A DNA stretch of 64,000 bases from GCA-002282575 sp964606405. GTDB taxonomy: Bacteria > Pseudomonadota > Gammaproteobacteria > Thiomicrospirales > Thiomicrospiraceae. Below, piece by piece: positions 9,828 to 19,349 of the stretch (its first letter is position 1; each line of letters starts with the position of its first letter). The stretch covers positions 13,511 through 77,510 of the forward strand of contig CAZSGH010000005.1 of NCBI GenBank assembly GCA_964606405.1, in the 5' to 3' direction. Position numbers and translations under genes: made by a program. A model generated the notes under the pieces. That model had not been told where the DNA came from, searched no databases, and saw only the letters and a list, made by a program, of their open reading frames with translations.

Positions 9828-9916
9828 CGTCATCCTCGCGTACGCGGGGATCCAAAAATCAAAGAGATAGATTCCCGCTTTCTCCCCGTCTACGCGAGGG
9901 TGACAGGGAATGACGG
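9828..9916 (-). repeat. Family B intergenic repeat, copy 1 (dRS3-like)
   Basis: Read on the minus strand it contains AAAGCGGGAATCTATCTCTT followed by GGATCCCCGC and TACGCGAGGATGAC, the same order as copy 2 at 12730-12801. The outer arms (TCATCCTCGCG... and ...CGAGGGTGACA) are inverted repeats. This belongs to the widespread CGTCATTCCCGCGAAAGCGGGAAT class of bacterial intergenic repeats. Confidence 0.75.
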
Positions 9917-9985
9917 GTTTTAATAGATGACCTAACGCCTATTCGGTTATATTATCCGATAGCGAGAGAGACAAAAAGGGATTTG

Positions 9986-10339
9986 ATGATGATGTTACGA
10001 TTATTCATGTTACTCAGTGTGTTATTTTCGTCTTTTGTTCAAGCGGGAGTATCTGTCGACATCAATAAAGCCGATGCTGTTCAGATTGCATCTGCGTTAG
10101 AGGGTATTGGTCAGAAGAAGGCAGAGAAAATTGTGACGTGGCGTAAAGCGCACGGTCCGTTTAAATCCGTTGATGATCTCGCTAAGGTGACGGGAATTGG
10201 TAGTAAGTTGGCTGCGCGTAATAAGGATTATGTGCAGTTTAGCAGTCATAGCGCGAATAATGTCCGTTCGGCAGATGTGAAGTCTGCTCAGGAAAAAGGC
10301 GTGTTAAGTTTACCTGTTGGTGCTTATTCAGCGAGATAA
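9986..10339 (+). CDS. ComEA-family helix-hairpin-helix DNA-binding protein
   Basis: About 117 residues. An N-terminal signal peptide (LRLFMLLSVLFSSFVQAG) is followed by DINKADAVQIASALEGIG and GIGSKLAARNKDYV, the paired helix-hairpin-helix motifs of ComEA/YbaV proteins, which bind DNA in the periplasm, in some bacteria during transformation. A short tail of about 30 residues follows. Three ATGs are in tandem; 9986 has AAGGG five bases upstream and is preferred over the TTG at 9983. It lies just upstream of the SRP RNA gene. A role in uptake is inferred from the family and from the nearby pilus motors. Confidence 0.85.
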   Translation: MMMLRLFMLLSVLFSSFVQAGVSVDINKADAVQIASALEGIGQKKAEKIVTWRKAHGPFKSVDDLAKVTGIGSKLAARNKDYVQFSSHSANNVRSADVKSAQEKGVLSLPVGAYSAR

Positions 10340-10343
10340 GTGT

Positions 10344-10349
10344 TATAAT
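10344..10349 (+). promoter_or_regulatory. -10 element of the SRP RNA gene
   Basis: A perfect TATAAT sits 7 bp upstream of the first base of the SRP RNA helix (about 10356). No strong -35 is obvious at 16-18 bp. The element lies just after the stop codon of the HhH gene. Confidence 0.65.
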
Positions 10350-10354
10350 GCGCG

Positions 10355-10464
10355 TGCGGTTTGGGCTGGTCCCTCGCGGCACTAAGCAGAAAACTCCGCC
10401 AGGTCAGGAATGAAGCAACGGTATTTGTGATGTGGGCGCCGAGGTTACGCTGGTTCGAACCGTC
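10355..10464 (+). ncRNA. ffs: Signal recognition particle RNA (4.5S RNA)
   Basis: About 108 nt. The apical core reads CCAGG-TCA-GGAA-TGA-AGCA-ACGG: a GGAA tetraloop closed by a three-pair stem, then the symmetric-loop AGCA bound by Ffh. The 5' end CGGTTTGGGC pairs with GGTTCGAACCG at the 3' end (10357-10366 with 10452-10462), which closes the long rod. It binds Ffh to target nascent membrane proteins. The position immediately upstream of dnaX is a common arrangement in proteobacteria. Ends are estimated from the terminal helix. Confidence 0.92.
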
Positions 10465-10499
10465 TTCTAATTTCTACCCCATTAATTTAATGAGGTCTC

Positions 10500-12247
<1,748 letters not shown>

Positions 12248-12248
<1 letters not shown>

Positions 12249-12577
12249 TGTTTGGAAAAGCGGGTATGGGTCAACTCATGAAGCAAGCGCAAGCGATGCA
12301 AGAAAAAGCGCAAAAACTGCAAGCAGAAGTGGCGCAAATGACGGCTGAAGGTGAAGCAGGCGGTGGTTTGGTTAAAGTCACGCTAACAGGTAAGCACGAA
12401 GCGACCAAAGTGGTGATTGATCCCAGTTTAATGGATGACCGTGAAATGTTAGAAGACTTGGTTACCGCAGCCATTAACAGTGCTAACCGCAAGGTCGAAC
12501 AAATGACTGCTGAAAAAATGGGCAGCTTAACAGCAGGTATGAATCTTCCAGCGGGTATGGGCAACCTATTCGGTTAA
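12248..12577 (+). CDS. ybaB: YbaB/EbfC nucleoid-associated protein
   Basis: 109 residues. Small dimeric DNA-binding protein that coats the nucleoid; in many bacteria it lies between dnaX and recR as here. The family pattern is clear: MKQAQAMQEKAQKLQAEVA, then VTLTGKHEATKVVIDPSLM, then MNLPAGMGNLFG at the end. Start ATG at 12248 shares an A with the dnaX stop (TAATG), giving translational coupling. The gene is followed directly by a family A repeat. Confidence 0.94.
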
Positions 12578-12581
12578 CATT

Positions 12582-12706
12582 AAAACCTGTTGCGCTGTCA
12601 TCTTGCGTTGTTGCTTCGATTCTCGCGCTGCGTTACGTACTTTGTGTACGCGCCTTGCGTCTGCGCGTCTTGCGCCTAGCAATCTTGCCAGCTCACGGCG
12701 GTTTTA
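12582..12706 (+). repeat. Family A hairpin repeat, copy 1
   Basis: Starts AAAACCTGTTGCGCTGTC and ends CTCACGGCGGTTTT. The central hairpin is CGTAC-TTTGT-GTACG (12636-12650), flanked by CGCGC / GCGCG. It begins right after the ybaB stop. A truncated second 5' end (AAACCTGTTGCGCT) follows at 12708-12722, just before a family B copy. Confidence 0.8.
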
Positions 12707-12729
12707 CAAACCTGTTGCGCTCTATAACG

Positions 12730-12801
12730 TCGTCATTCCCGCGAAAGCGGGAATCTATCTCTTTGTTGGATGGATCCCCGCATACGCGAGGATGACAGAA
12801 G
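12730..12801 (+). repeat. Family B intergenic repeat, copy 2 (dRS3-like)
   Basis: CGTCATTCCCGCGAAAGCGG, then GAATCTATCTCTTTG, GGATCCCCGCATACGCGAGG and ATGACAG. Same elements as copy 1 (9828-9916) in opposite orientation. It contains the ATTCCC-N8-GGGAAT palindrome of the dRS3-like class. Confidence 0.8.
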
Positions 12802-12816
12802 ATTGAGTTATTAAAA

Positions 12817-13401
12817 ATGTCCACACTGCTTAACACCCTGACGCAAGCCTTGCGTCAACTGCCTGGTATTGGTCCTAAAAATGCACAACGCATGGCGTAT
12901 CGGCTGTTGTTGCATAAGCGTCATCATGCCGAAAAGTTGGCGCAAGCATTAACCGATGCTTTGGCTGGCGTGGGGCAGTGCGCGTCGTGTCGAGATTTGT
13001 CTGAAACGACCATTTGCTCATTGTGTGCGAACGATCAACGCGATGCTAGTGTGTTGTGTGTGGTGGAGTCGCCACTTGATATTCTAGCATTCGAGCAGAC
13101 AGCGAGTTATAACGGCTTGTACTTTGTGTTGCATGGTCAGTTGTCGCCACTCGATGGGTTAGGTCCTAAAGAGCTGGGGCTGCCGTTATTTGCTCAACGC
13201 TTGAGTGAAGGCATGATTAAAGAAGTGATTATCGCAACCAGTCCCACGATGGAAGGTGAGGCAACAGCTTATTATCTGCAGCAGCTAACCGACGCAGCGG
13301 GGATTCAATCGACGCGTTTGGCGCAAGGCGTTCCCTTAGGGGGAAGTTTGGAGTTGCTCGATGGGGCGACCTTAGCGCAGGCGCTCGTCAACCGACGCTA
13401 A
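12817..13401 (+). CDS. recR: Recombination protein RecR
   Basis: 194 residues. RecR loads RecA at gapped DNA together with RecO and RecF. Visible: N-terminal HhH (LPGIGPKNAQRMAYRLL), a four-Cys zinc finger (CASC...CSLC, about residues 56-72), the Toprim domain (VVESPLDILAFEQT, ATSPTMEGEATAYYL) and the C-terminal GVPLGGSLELLD motif. Downstream of dnaX-ybaB as in many gammaproteobacteria, but separated from ybaB by 239 bp filled with family A and B repeats. Confidence 0.96.
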   Translation: MSTLLNTLTQALRQLPGIGPKNAQRMAYRLLLHKRHHAEKLAQALTDALAGVGQCASCRDLSETTICSLCANDQRDASVLCVVESPLDILAFEQTASYNGLYFVLHGQLSPLDGLGPKELGLPLFAQRLSEGMIKEVIIATSPTMEGEATAYYLQQLTDAAGIQSTRLAQGVPLGGSLELLDGATLAQALVNRR

Positions 13402-13522
13402 AACCTACTGTGCTGTCATCTTGCGTTGTTGCTGCGGTGCTCGCACTTCGTCATGTACTGATGTACATTCCTAGCGTCTGTGCGCCTTGCGCCTAGCAAT
13501 CTTGCCAGCTCGTGACGGTTTT
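13400..13522 (+). repeat. Family A hairpin repeat, copy 2
   Basis: Starts at the recR stop codon with AAAACCTACTGTGCTGTC and ends CTCGTGACGGTTTT. Central hairpin ATGTAC-TGAT-GTACAT (13453-13468), flanked by CGCAC / GTGCG. Confidence 0.8.
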
Positions 13523-13555
13523 AGACTACCGCGCTGCTCGCAATTATTCTGCGCT

Positions 13556-14707
13556 TCATATGGCTTTAAATAACGGTAAGGTACTAAATCCTTTGGTCTG
13601 TAAAGCATCATTATTGATGCCCCACCAATGATGGGTTAGGCTGGCATAGAGTTGTCTAAAGTCGGTAGTAAAGCGTAGATCGCCGTTATCTAAATTGGTG
13701 AGTGTTGGCGTTGCGCCAATAATGCCACCTTGCACTGCTCCGCCCATGACTAAGTGCGCTGCTGCTGTGCCGTGGTCTGTTCCTTGGCTGGCATTTTCAA
13801 TGACGCGACGGCCGAATTCTGAATAAGTCACAATGAGCGTGTTCTGCCACATATTGTGCGCTACAAGTGTTTGTGCAAGGCTATTGATGCCATCGGCTAG
13901 GTTTTTGAGTAGTCGACCATGACTGTCGCGCTGGTTATTGTGTGTATCAAAACTACCAATGCTTAACTTAATCACGGGCGTTTTAACACCAGCCAACATC
14001 AGTTGCGCGGCAACGGCAAGGCGTTTGCCAAATGCATTATCTGGAAAATTGACACTTGGTGCATTGCTATTGTGTAGGCGTTTTGCCAAAGTGTCTGCTG
14101 CCAAGCGAGCCTGATTTGATATATGGCGAATATGATCGAGTGCTGGGTTGTGTATGCCAGTTGCTTCTGGTGTTGTTAAATGGTTTGCTTGAGCGATAAA
14201 GCGATTAATATCGGTGAGTAGTACACTGCTTCCTAAGCCTGCTAAAGGTCCTAAGTCTGTCGCTAAAGAAATGCCATCCACATCGCGAGTATCTCGTAAT
14301 TGGGGAATCACTTTGCTCAGCCAACCTTGATTAAGGCTTTGTTCACTACCCGAACCTGTTTCCCATATATCAAGTGAACTAAAGTGCGAACGGTTGGGTT
14401 TAGGGTAGCCTAAACCTTGCACCCAAGCTAAATTGCCTTTTTTCCACCAAGGATAGAGCGCTGAGAGTGAGGGGTTGAGTGCCAACTTATCGGTTATCGG
14501 TAAGAGCTGATCGTTACTGATAGCGAGCTTAGGGCGAAGTTTGGCATACAAGGGATCTCGATAAGGCACAAGAGTGTTTAAGCCATCGTTGCCACCAGAC
14601 AATTCAATTAAGATTAAGGTTTTCCCCTGACTGGCAGCCTGTGTGATTGGGGTGGCAAGGGCAAAGGGCGCACCAAGCAAAAGGCGAAAAAAGTCACGAC
14701 GTTCCAT
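13556..14707 (-). CDS. DUF1501 family Tat-exported protein
   Basis: 383 residues. N-terminal twin-arginine signal (MERRDFFRLLLGAPFALA). The mature protein has the DUF1501 pattern: LIELSGGNDGLNTLVPY, GSFDTHNNQRDSH and VTYSEFGRRVIENASQGTDH. The family belongs to the alkaline phosphatase/sulfatase-like fold; no substrate is established. It is paired with a DUF1800 gene as in many bacteria: the DUF1800 stop and this start overlap (TGATG at 14709-14705). The ATG at 14707 has AGGTG five bases upstream; the longer frame to 14836 would read through the DUF1800 gene and is not used. Predicted periplasmic. Confidence 0.88.
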   Translation of the reverse strand: MERRDFFRLLLGAPFALATPITQAASQGKTLILIELSGGNDGLNTLVPYRDPLYAKLRPKLAISNDQLLPITDKLALNPSLSALYPWWKKGNLAWVQGLGYPKPNRSHFSSLDIWETGSGSEQSLNQGWLSKVIPQLRDTRDVDGISLATDLGPLAGLGSSVLLTDINRFIAQANHLTTPEATGIHNPALDHIRHISNQARLAADTLAKRLHNSNAPSVNFPDNAFGKRLAVAAQLMLAGVKTPVIKLSIGSFDTHNNQRDSHGRLLKNLADGINSLAQTLVAHNMWQNTLIVTYSEFGRRVIENASQGTDHGTAAAHLVMGGAVQGGIIGATPTLTNLDNGDLRFTTDFRQLYASLTHHWWGINNDALQTKGFSTLPLFKAI

Positions 14708-16080
14708 CATTTCACCTGAAAAACGGGGTCTAGTAGCCAAGCTTCGATTTGTTGCGCTGGTCTTCCTTCTGGTGTGTCGGAAGGAGGGAGGGGGAGCAGC
14801 ACTTCTAGCCAGAGCTTTTCGGTCGCGCTGTTCCATGTTTCTGGCAGTTTTTTGGTGCGCATACCACCTGCATCGTGTAGAAAACGTTGCATGAGTTGTT
14901 CTCGTCCTAGCAATGTGTTGGTGGTAATCCAGTTAGTGCCACCTTCCCAGCCTTTGACATTTGGCGGGTTAAACAAGTCCTGACCGAGCAAACTAATACT
15001 GTTGCGCCACTGATTTGTTTGCTGGTGGGGTAGTTGCCATACCCGCAATAAACCAACAACATAATCTGCTGGAGATTTAACCATGCGCCCACGATTGGTT
15101 AGCGTCCAGAAGTCAGGACTGTTTAGAAGCTCTGTGAGCAATGGTTTGATGGCATACTTGTGTTTGTATTGCCACTCACGGCTGATGCGTTGAATTGCTG
15201 TCGGGTTTTCGGTGTCCGATACAAACGCTTTCCACAGTTTACTGGTGATAAAACGTGCGGTTGCAGGTTGTTCTAAAATAATGCGTACAATATCGTCGCC
15301 AGTAAAGTTTCCAGTCTGCTTTAAAAAGGTTTTCTGACTGTTGTCGTGCTCTTTTTCATTAAATTGAAAGCTAGCGCGTTCTCGATTAACCGCCCAGCCA
15401 GAAAAAGCACGTGAGGCTTCTTTGATATCGTTCTCGCTATAGTTGCTAACGCCAAGGCTAAACAGTTCGAGCAATTCTCGAGCAAAGTTCTCGTTTGGCT
15501 GTGCTTTGCGATTATTGGCTGCATCTAAATAGCGTAGCATGGCAGGGTCATGAATCATGGCCTTTAAAAAGTCGCCAAAATTACCCAGTGCATGATGGCG
15601 TAAGGTGTTGTGTTGCTGAGCCATGAAACGCGTGGTGCGTACTTTTTGGATGCTAGAGGTGAAGTGATTGTGCCAGAATAACGTCATTTGTTCGGCAAGC
15701 GGCGTTGGGGTTTGTACCATTTGCTCGACCCACCAGCTTTGTAGTTGTTCAAGACGTTCTCGTTCTTTTTTTTGTGCGCCGTGGCGTTCGCTGTCACTTC
15801 GAGACATCATCAGTTCATGACTGTCTTCTGGGGTGTTGAGTAAATCGTTAGGAATGGGTTTTAAGGGGCGTGTATCGGCTTTATTAATGATCAATTCGAC
15901 CGCTTGTTCGCGTGATAAAGATAAGAGGGGTTCGATTTCTTTCCATGATGGGTCGAAGCCAGTGCGAGCAAGTAAGTGACGAGCATCGCTAATACTGAGA
16001 GCTTGTGCTTGTGTGCTAATGACACAAAAACTAATGAGGAATAAACAAAAAAGCCAGCAGGATGCTGGCTTTTTTATCAC
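14707..16080 (-). CDS. DUF1800 family secreted protein
   Basis: About 457 residues from the GTG at 16080. Pattern of DUF1800: SDARHLLARTGFDPSWKEIE, TLFWHNHFTSSIQK, NENFARELLELFSLGV, NPPNVKGWEGG. Function unknown; the partner is the DUF1501 gene it overlaps. From the GTG the N-terminus (MIKKPASCWLFCLFLISF... STQAQA) is a good signal peptide. The alternative ATG at 16116 lies inside rpsT and gives an unlikely pre-sequence. Unusually, the rpsT terminator hairpin (16045-16076) is also the coding sequence for this signal peptide. No clear ribosome-binding site precedes either start. Confidence 0.85.
   Translation of the reverse strand: MIKKPASCWLFCLFLISFCVISTQAQALSISDARHLLARTGFDPSWKEIEPLLSLSREQAVELIINKADTRPLKPIPNDLLNTPEDSHELMMSRSDSERHGAQKKERERLEQLQSWWVEQMVQTPTPLAEQMTLFWHNHFTSSIQKVRTTRFMAQQHNTLRHHALGNFGDFLKAMIHDPAMLRYLDAANNRKAQPNENFARELLELFSLGVSNYSENDIKEASRAFSGWAVNRERASFQFNEKEHDNSQKTFLKQTGNFTGDDIVRIILEQPATARFITSKLWKAFVSDTENPTAIQRISREWQYKHKYAIKPLLTELLNSPDFWTLTNRGRMVKSPADYVVGLLRVWQLPHQQTNQWRNSISLLGQDLFNPPNVKGWEGGTNWITTNTLLGREQLMQRFLHDAGGMRTKKLPETWNSATEKLWLEVLLPLPPSDTPEGRPAQQIEAWLLDPVFQVK
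16045..16076 (-). terminator. rpsT terminator overlapping DUF1800 signal peptide codons
   Basis: Minus strand AAAAAAGCCAGCA-TCC-TGCTGGCTTTTTT: a strong GC stem with a T run, 12 bases after the rpsT stop. Its bases also encode residues 3-11 of the DUF1800 protein. Confidence 0.88.
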
Positions 16081-16087
16081 AGGCGCA

Positions 16088-16360
16088 TTATGCGCTTGCA
16101 ACCATCGCTTTAACACGAGCGTTCAAACGGCTCTTGGTACGAGCAGCTTTGTTTGGGTGGATAATGCCTTTGCGAGCAATGGTATCAATCTGACCCTGCG
16201 CAGTGCGAAATGCAGTCATCGCCGCAGCGTGATCGCCAGTAGCGATTGCTTCTAATACGCGACGAATCGATGTTTTAGTCTTAGATTTCTGTGCAACGTT
16301 GCTTTGACGATTACGTTCAGCAATTTCAGCACGTTTCTTAGATGACATAATATTTGCCAC
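16088..16360 (-). CDS. rpsT: 30S ribosomal protein S20
   Basis: 90 residues. Binds 16S rRNA early in 30S assembly. Sequence (M/V)ANIMSSKKRAEIAERNRQ at the start, then TSIRRVLEAI, KGIIHPNKAARTKSRLNARV and a short basic end are typical of S20. The start is GTG at 16360, with AGGAG eight bases upstream; the longer frame from 16405 (MQASTDYTN...) has no family support. Single-gene unit with its own terminator. A non-ATG start is common for rpsT. Confidence 0.96.
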   Translation of the reverse strand: MANIMSSKKRAEIAERNRQSNVAQKSKTKTSIRRVLEAIATGDHAAAMTAFRTAQGQIDTIARKGIIHPNKAARTKSRLNARVKAMVASA

Positions 16361-16626
16361 AGTAAATTCTCCTAATAGGTTTGTGTAATCCGTAGATGCT
16401 TGCAAGTTTTATCAAGGTGTGACAAAAAGCAACTACAGATTATGCGTTTTATGTGTGTTTTTGTCAAGATTTTTATTGTGTTGCTATCGTTGCTACTGAT
16501 GTGGTCTTCTTGAACTGCTGTGCATGTTTATTTTTTGATAACGCGTATTTTTATGTTCATAGTTATGAAGTACTGAAGTAAAATAATGTCTGTTGTTATA
16601 TTTCTAAAAAATCAAAAGGTGTGGCT

Positions 16627-16812
16627 ATGTGTAATTCGGGTATTATTGATCGTGTATTACGTGTGATTTTGGGTTTCGCGCTGATTGTTGCCGCGCTATC
16701 AGGTTTTGTTTGGGGTTGGATTGGTTTGGTACCTTTAGTGACAGGTGCTGTTGGTTTTTGCCCCTTGTACTCAGTACTAGGTTTGAATACAGGCTGTAAA
16801 GCAGCCGAGTAA
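16627..16812 (+). CDS. DUF2892 (YgaP-like) small membrane protein
   Basis: 61 residues. N-terminal GIIDRVLRVILGFALIVAAL and the second hydrophobic stretch WIGLVPLVTGAVGFCPLYS match the DUF2892 family, two TM helices, often fused to or encoded near rhodaneses. The C-terminal FCPLYSVLGLNTGC has the usual CP(L/A)Y...GxxTC pattern. Start ATG 16627 has AAGG seven bases upstream; GTG 16621 is possible but too close to it. Upstream (16406-16620) is AT-rich with no gene. It ends at a strong terminator. Confidence 0.85.
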   Translation: MCNSGIIDRVLRVILGFALIVAALSGFVWGWIGLVPLVTGAVGFCPLYSVLGLNTGCKAAE

Positions 16813-16828
16813 TTCAGGCTGATTGAGA

Positions 16829-16856
16829 GAGGCGGTCGTTTGACCGCCTTTTTTGT
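16829..16856 (+). terminator. Rho-independent terminator
   Basis: AGGCGGTC-GTTT-GACCGCCT followed by TTTTT, downstream of the DUF2892 gene and just before murJ. Confidence 0.92.
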
Positions 16857-16879
16857 TTCGCTTTTGGATAGGGGTTTCG

Positions 16880-18415
16880 ATGCCATTTAAACGATTAATG
16901 CGCGGTGCGGCAACGGTTGGCAGCATGACGTTGATTTCACGTGTGTTGGGTTTCATTCGTGATATGGTGATTGCGCGCATGTTTGGTGCTTCTGCTGAAG
17001 CTGATGCGTTTTTTGTCGCCTTCAAAATTCCTAACTTCTTTCGACGCTTAACGGCAGAAGGCGCTTTTTCTCAGGCGTTTGTCCCTGTTCTTGCCGATGT
17101 TCGCCACAAAGAAGGCGAAGCCGCAACGCATCTCTTACTCGATGCTGTCTGGACTCGGCTATCGTTATTTTTGCTTGCGCTAACCTTACTTGGTATGCTG
17201 TTAGCCGAACCGATTATGCTCTTGTTTGCCCCTGGCTTTGCCAACGATGCGCGTTTGCCTCTCTCGGTAGATATGTTGCGCATTACCTTTCCTTACTTAT
17301 TGCTCATTTCGCTCACGGCGATGTTGGCTGCTGTACTAAACTCCTATTCTCGTTATTGGGAGCCAGCGTTTAATCCCGTGTGGTTAAATGTGGCGATGAT
17401 TGGTGCGGCTTGGCTGTTAGCCCCTGTGCTCGATGTGCCTGCGATGAGTTTGGCGTGGGGTGTATTACTGGCAGGGTTTGTTCAGCTCGCATGGGTGTGG
17501 TGGGCGTTAACGCCCGTCGGTTGGCGACCACGTTTTACGCGCGCCAAACACGAGGGGGTTGGCCGCGTATTGCGCAATATGGCACCTGCTTTGTTGGGGG
17601 TGAGTGTGGCGCAGATTAACCTGTTGGTATCGACCATTTTGGCGTCTTTTTTAATCGCGGGTAGCGTATCTTGGCTCTATTATGCCGATCGGTTAATGGA
17701 GTTTCCTGTCGGTGTGTTTGGTGTGGCGCTGGCTACGGTTGTTTTACCAGGGTTATCCAAAGCCAGAGCAGAGGGTGATTGGGATAGTTATAACAAAACA
17801 CTCGATTTGGCATTGCGCTTAATTTGGGTGGTTGGATTGCCTGCGACGGTTGCACTGGCATTGTTGTCGGAACCGCTCATCTTAACCTTGTTTGGTTATG
17901 GTGCTTTTACCATTACCGATGCGCTGAGTTCGGCGCAAGCTTTAACTGCTTATGGTGTCGGATTGCTGGGTTTTTTGGCGGTGAAGGTATTAGCACCAGC
18001 TTTTTATGCGCGAGAGCAGATGAAAGTGCCCGTGCAGGTTTCTGTCGTTGCGTTGCTGGTCAATTTGGTGCTTGCTTTGTTGTTGATTCAGCCGTTAGCA
18101 CACATTGGGTTAGCATTGGCGGTCAGCGTCGCTGCCTTGGTTAATGCTGGGCTGTTGTGGTGGGCATTGCGTCATAAGGGGTTTTATACGCCAATCGTCG
18201 GCTGGTTCAAATTGCTGTTGCAAAGCGCGTTGGCTGTGTGTGTGATGGCGGTTAGTTTGTGGTGGTTGCAGTCGACTATTTTGCCAGACTGGACCGCTGC
18301 GGGTGGGTTAGAACGCGCGGGTGCGTTATTGTTTTTGGTTGTTGTCGGCATCTTTAGCTATGCGTCGGCACTGTTGGTTTTTGGTATGCGTAAGCGGCAT
18401 TGGGTGCTTTCTTAA
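16880..18415 (+). CDS. murJ: Lipid II flippase MurJ
   Basis: 511 residues, same length as E. coli MurJ. Inner-membrane MOP-superfamily flippase that moves lipid II across the membrane for peptidoglycan synthesis. N-terminal SMTLISRVLGFIRDMVIARMF and FFRRLTAEGAFSQAFVP are family signatures; about 14 hydrophobic segments follow. Start ATG at 16880 has AGGGG five bases upstream; the longer frame (16853) would start inside the upstream terminator. rpsT lies upstream on the opposite strand, as seen in many gammaproteobacteria where rpsT and murJ are neighbours. Confidence 0.96.
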   Translation: MPFKRLMRGAATVGSMTLISRVLGFIRDMVIARMFGASAEADAFFVAFKIPNFFRRLTAEGAFSQAFVPVLADVRHKEGEAATHLLLDAVWTRLSLFLLALTLLGMLLAEPIMLLFAPGFANDARLPLSVDMLRITFPYLLLISLTAMLAAVLNSYSRYWEPAFNPVWLNVAMIGAAWLLAPVLDVPAMSLAWGVLLAGFVQLAWVWWALTPVGWRPRFTRAKHEGVGRVLRNMAPALLGVSVAQINLLVSTILASFLIAGSVSWLYYADRLMEFPVGVFGVALATVVLPGLSKARAEGDWDSYNKTLDLALRLIWVVGLPATVALALLSEPLILTLFGYGAFTITDALSSAQALTAYGVGLLGFLAVKVLAPAFYAREQMKVPVQVSVVALLVNLVLALLLIQPLAHIGLALAVSVAALVNAGLLWWALRHKGFYTPIVGWFKLLLQSALAVCVMAVSLWWLQSTILPDWTAAGGLERAGALLFLVVVGIFSYASALLVFGMRKRHWVLS

Positions 18416-18477
18416 AATGATTTTTTGATTTTATCAGTCTGTTTTCAGGTTTGTTAGCTAAGGAATATCTGAAAAAT

Positions 18478-18614
18478 GCAGCGGGTTGGGGGCTTAGGGG
18501 AAGGGATTCACATTTTTAACCTGTAACCCATTGAAAACAACCCTTCCACCAACTAAAAAACAAGTTAGGAAGTCTGAAAAAAGGCGAAAGCCGTATTTTT
18601 CAGACCTTCCCTAA
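18478..18614 (+). repeat. Family C repeat, copy 1
   Basis: GCGGGTTGGGGGCTTAGGGG, AAGGGATT, ACCTGTAACCCATTGA, CCCTTCCACC, followed by a second hairpin CTGAAAAAAGGC-GAAA-GCCGTATTTTTCAG. It fills the convergent space between murJ and tetR, and the second hairpin may act as terminator. Confidence 0.7.
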
Positions 18615-18666
18615 GTTCACGCTTTTTTTTGAGTGGTGTTAAGTCGGCCTAACGTATTTTGCTAAT

Positions 18667-19296
18667 TCAATTTTGACGCTGAAAAGCTCGCATGAAAAAC
18701 GCTACATTAGTACGTACCAAATGCTCATCTTCAATCGCCGTCGGTTTGCCCAATCCTAACATTGCTCGAATATGCGCTGCGCCATGAAATAACGATAGGA
18801 ATTGGTCAGCAGCTTCATCAGGCGATGATACGGATAAGCTACCGGTTTCGTTGGCAGTGTGTAAATAGTCTGCAACTTGCTGAAGGAGTTTTTCGGGGCC
18901 TTGTCGGTAAAATGCTTTACAGGCTTCAGGATGTTCACCAGCGGCAGCAAACATCATCCGAAAGGTTCCAACCACATCATCGGATCGCGTCAGTCCTAGA
19001 AAAGATGTCGCTATCATCGTAAGTGCAAGCTCGGGATGGTGAGGGTCTAGTGCTCCAGGAGGAAGGGAGCCAAAAACCACATCGGTACAGCCACCAACTG
19101 CTGCCTCGAACAGTGCTTCTTTTGTCGGGAAGTAGCTGTAAATCGTCACTTTGGAAACGCCAGATTGTTTAGCGATTGCCTCTATGCTTGCGCGCGCGAA
19201 GCCGTGCTCAATAAATTGCTCTGTTGCTGCTTCTAGCACACGTCTCATGCGTTCTGGATCACGCGGACGTCCACGTTTAGAAATTGCCTCTTCCAT
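18667..19296 (-). CDS. TetR/AcrR family repressor of the RND operon
   Basis: 209 residues. N-terminal helix-turn-helix: RGRPRDPERMRRVLEAATEQ and AIAKQSGVSKVTIYSYFPTK; the C-terminal half (LTRSDDVVGTFRMMFAAAGE) resembles the AefR-like ligand domain. Divergent from the efflux operon, so predicted to repress both itself and the pump until a ligand binds. Two 17-bp palindromes sharing TACTnnACCGTnnAGTA lie in the 70-bp gap; one ends five bases before this start codon. The inducing compound is unknown. Confidence 0.9.
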   Translation of the reverse strand: MEEAISKRGRPRDPERMRRVLEAATEQFIEHGFARASIEAIAKQSGVSKVTIYSYFPTKEALFEAAVGGCTDVVFGSLPPGALDPHHPELALTMIATSFLGLTRSDDVVGTFRMMFAAAGEHPEACKAFYRQGPEKLLQQVADYLHTANETGSLSVSSPDEAADQFLSLFHGAAHIRAMLGLGKPTAIEDEHLVRTNVAFFMRAFQRQN

Positions 19297-19300
19297 TATT

Positions 19301-19317
19301 TACTTTACCGTTCAGTA
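19301..19317. promoter_or_regulatory. Predicted TetR operator O1
   Basis: TACTTTACCGTTCAGTA, a quasi-palindrome fitting TACTnnACCGTnnAGTA. It lies four bases upstream of the tetR start codon, over its ribosome-binding region or promoter. Confidence 0.7.
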
Positions 19318-19332
19318 TTGTTATTATGTGTT

Positions 19333-19349
19333 TACTACACCGTAAAGTA
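19333..19349. promoter_or_regulatory. Predicted TetR operator O2
   Basis: TACTACACCGTAAAGTA, the same consensus as O1. Centres are 32 bp apart (about three helical turns), so two dimers would bind the same DNA face. It lies 17 bp before the efflux operon start. Confidence 0.7.

Noticed and set aside
10451..10462. GGTTCGAACC resembling a tRNA T-arm
   Set aside because: It pairs with the 5' end of the SRP RNA, and no acceptor, D or anticodon arm fits.
12603..12806. 67-residue open frame between ybaB and recR
   Set aside because: Lies wholly in family A and B repeats; no ribosome-binding site or family pattern.
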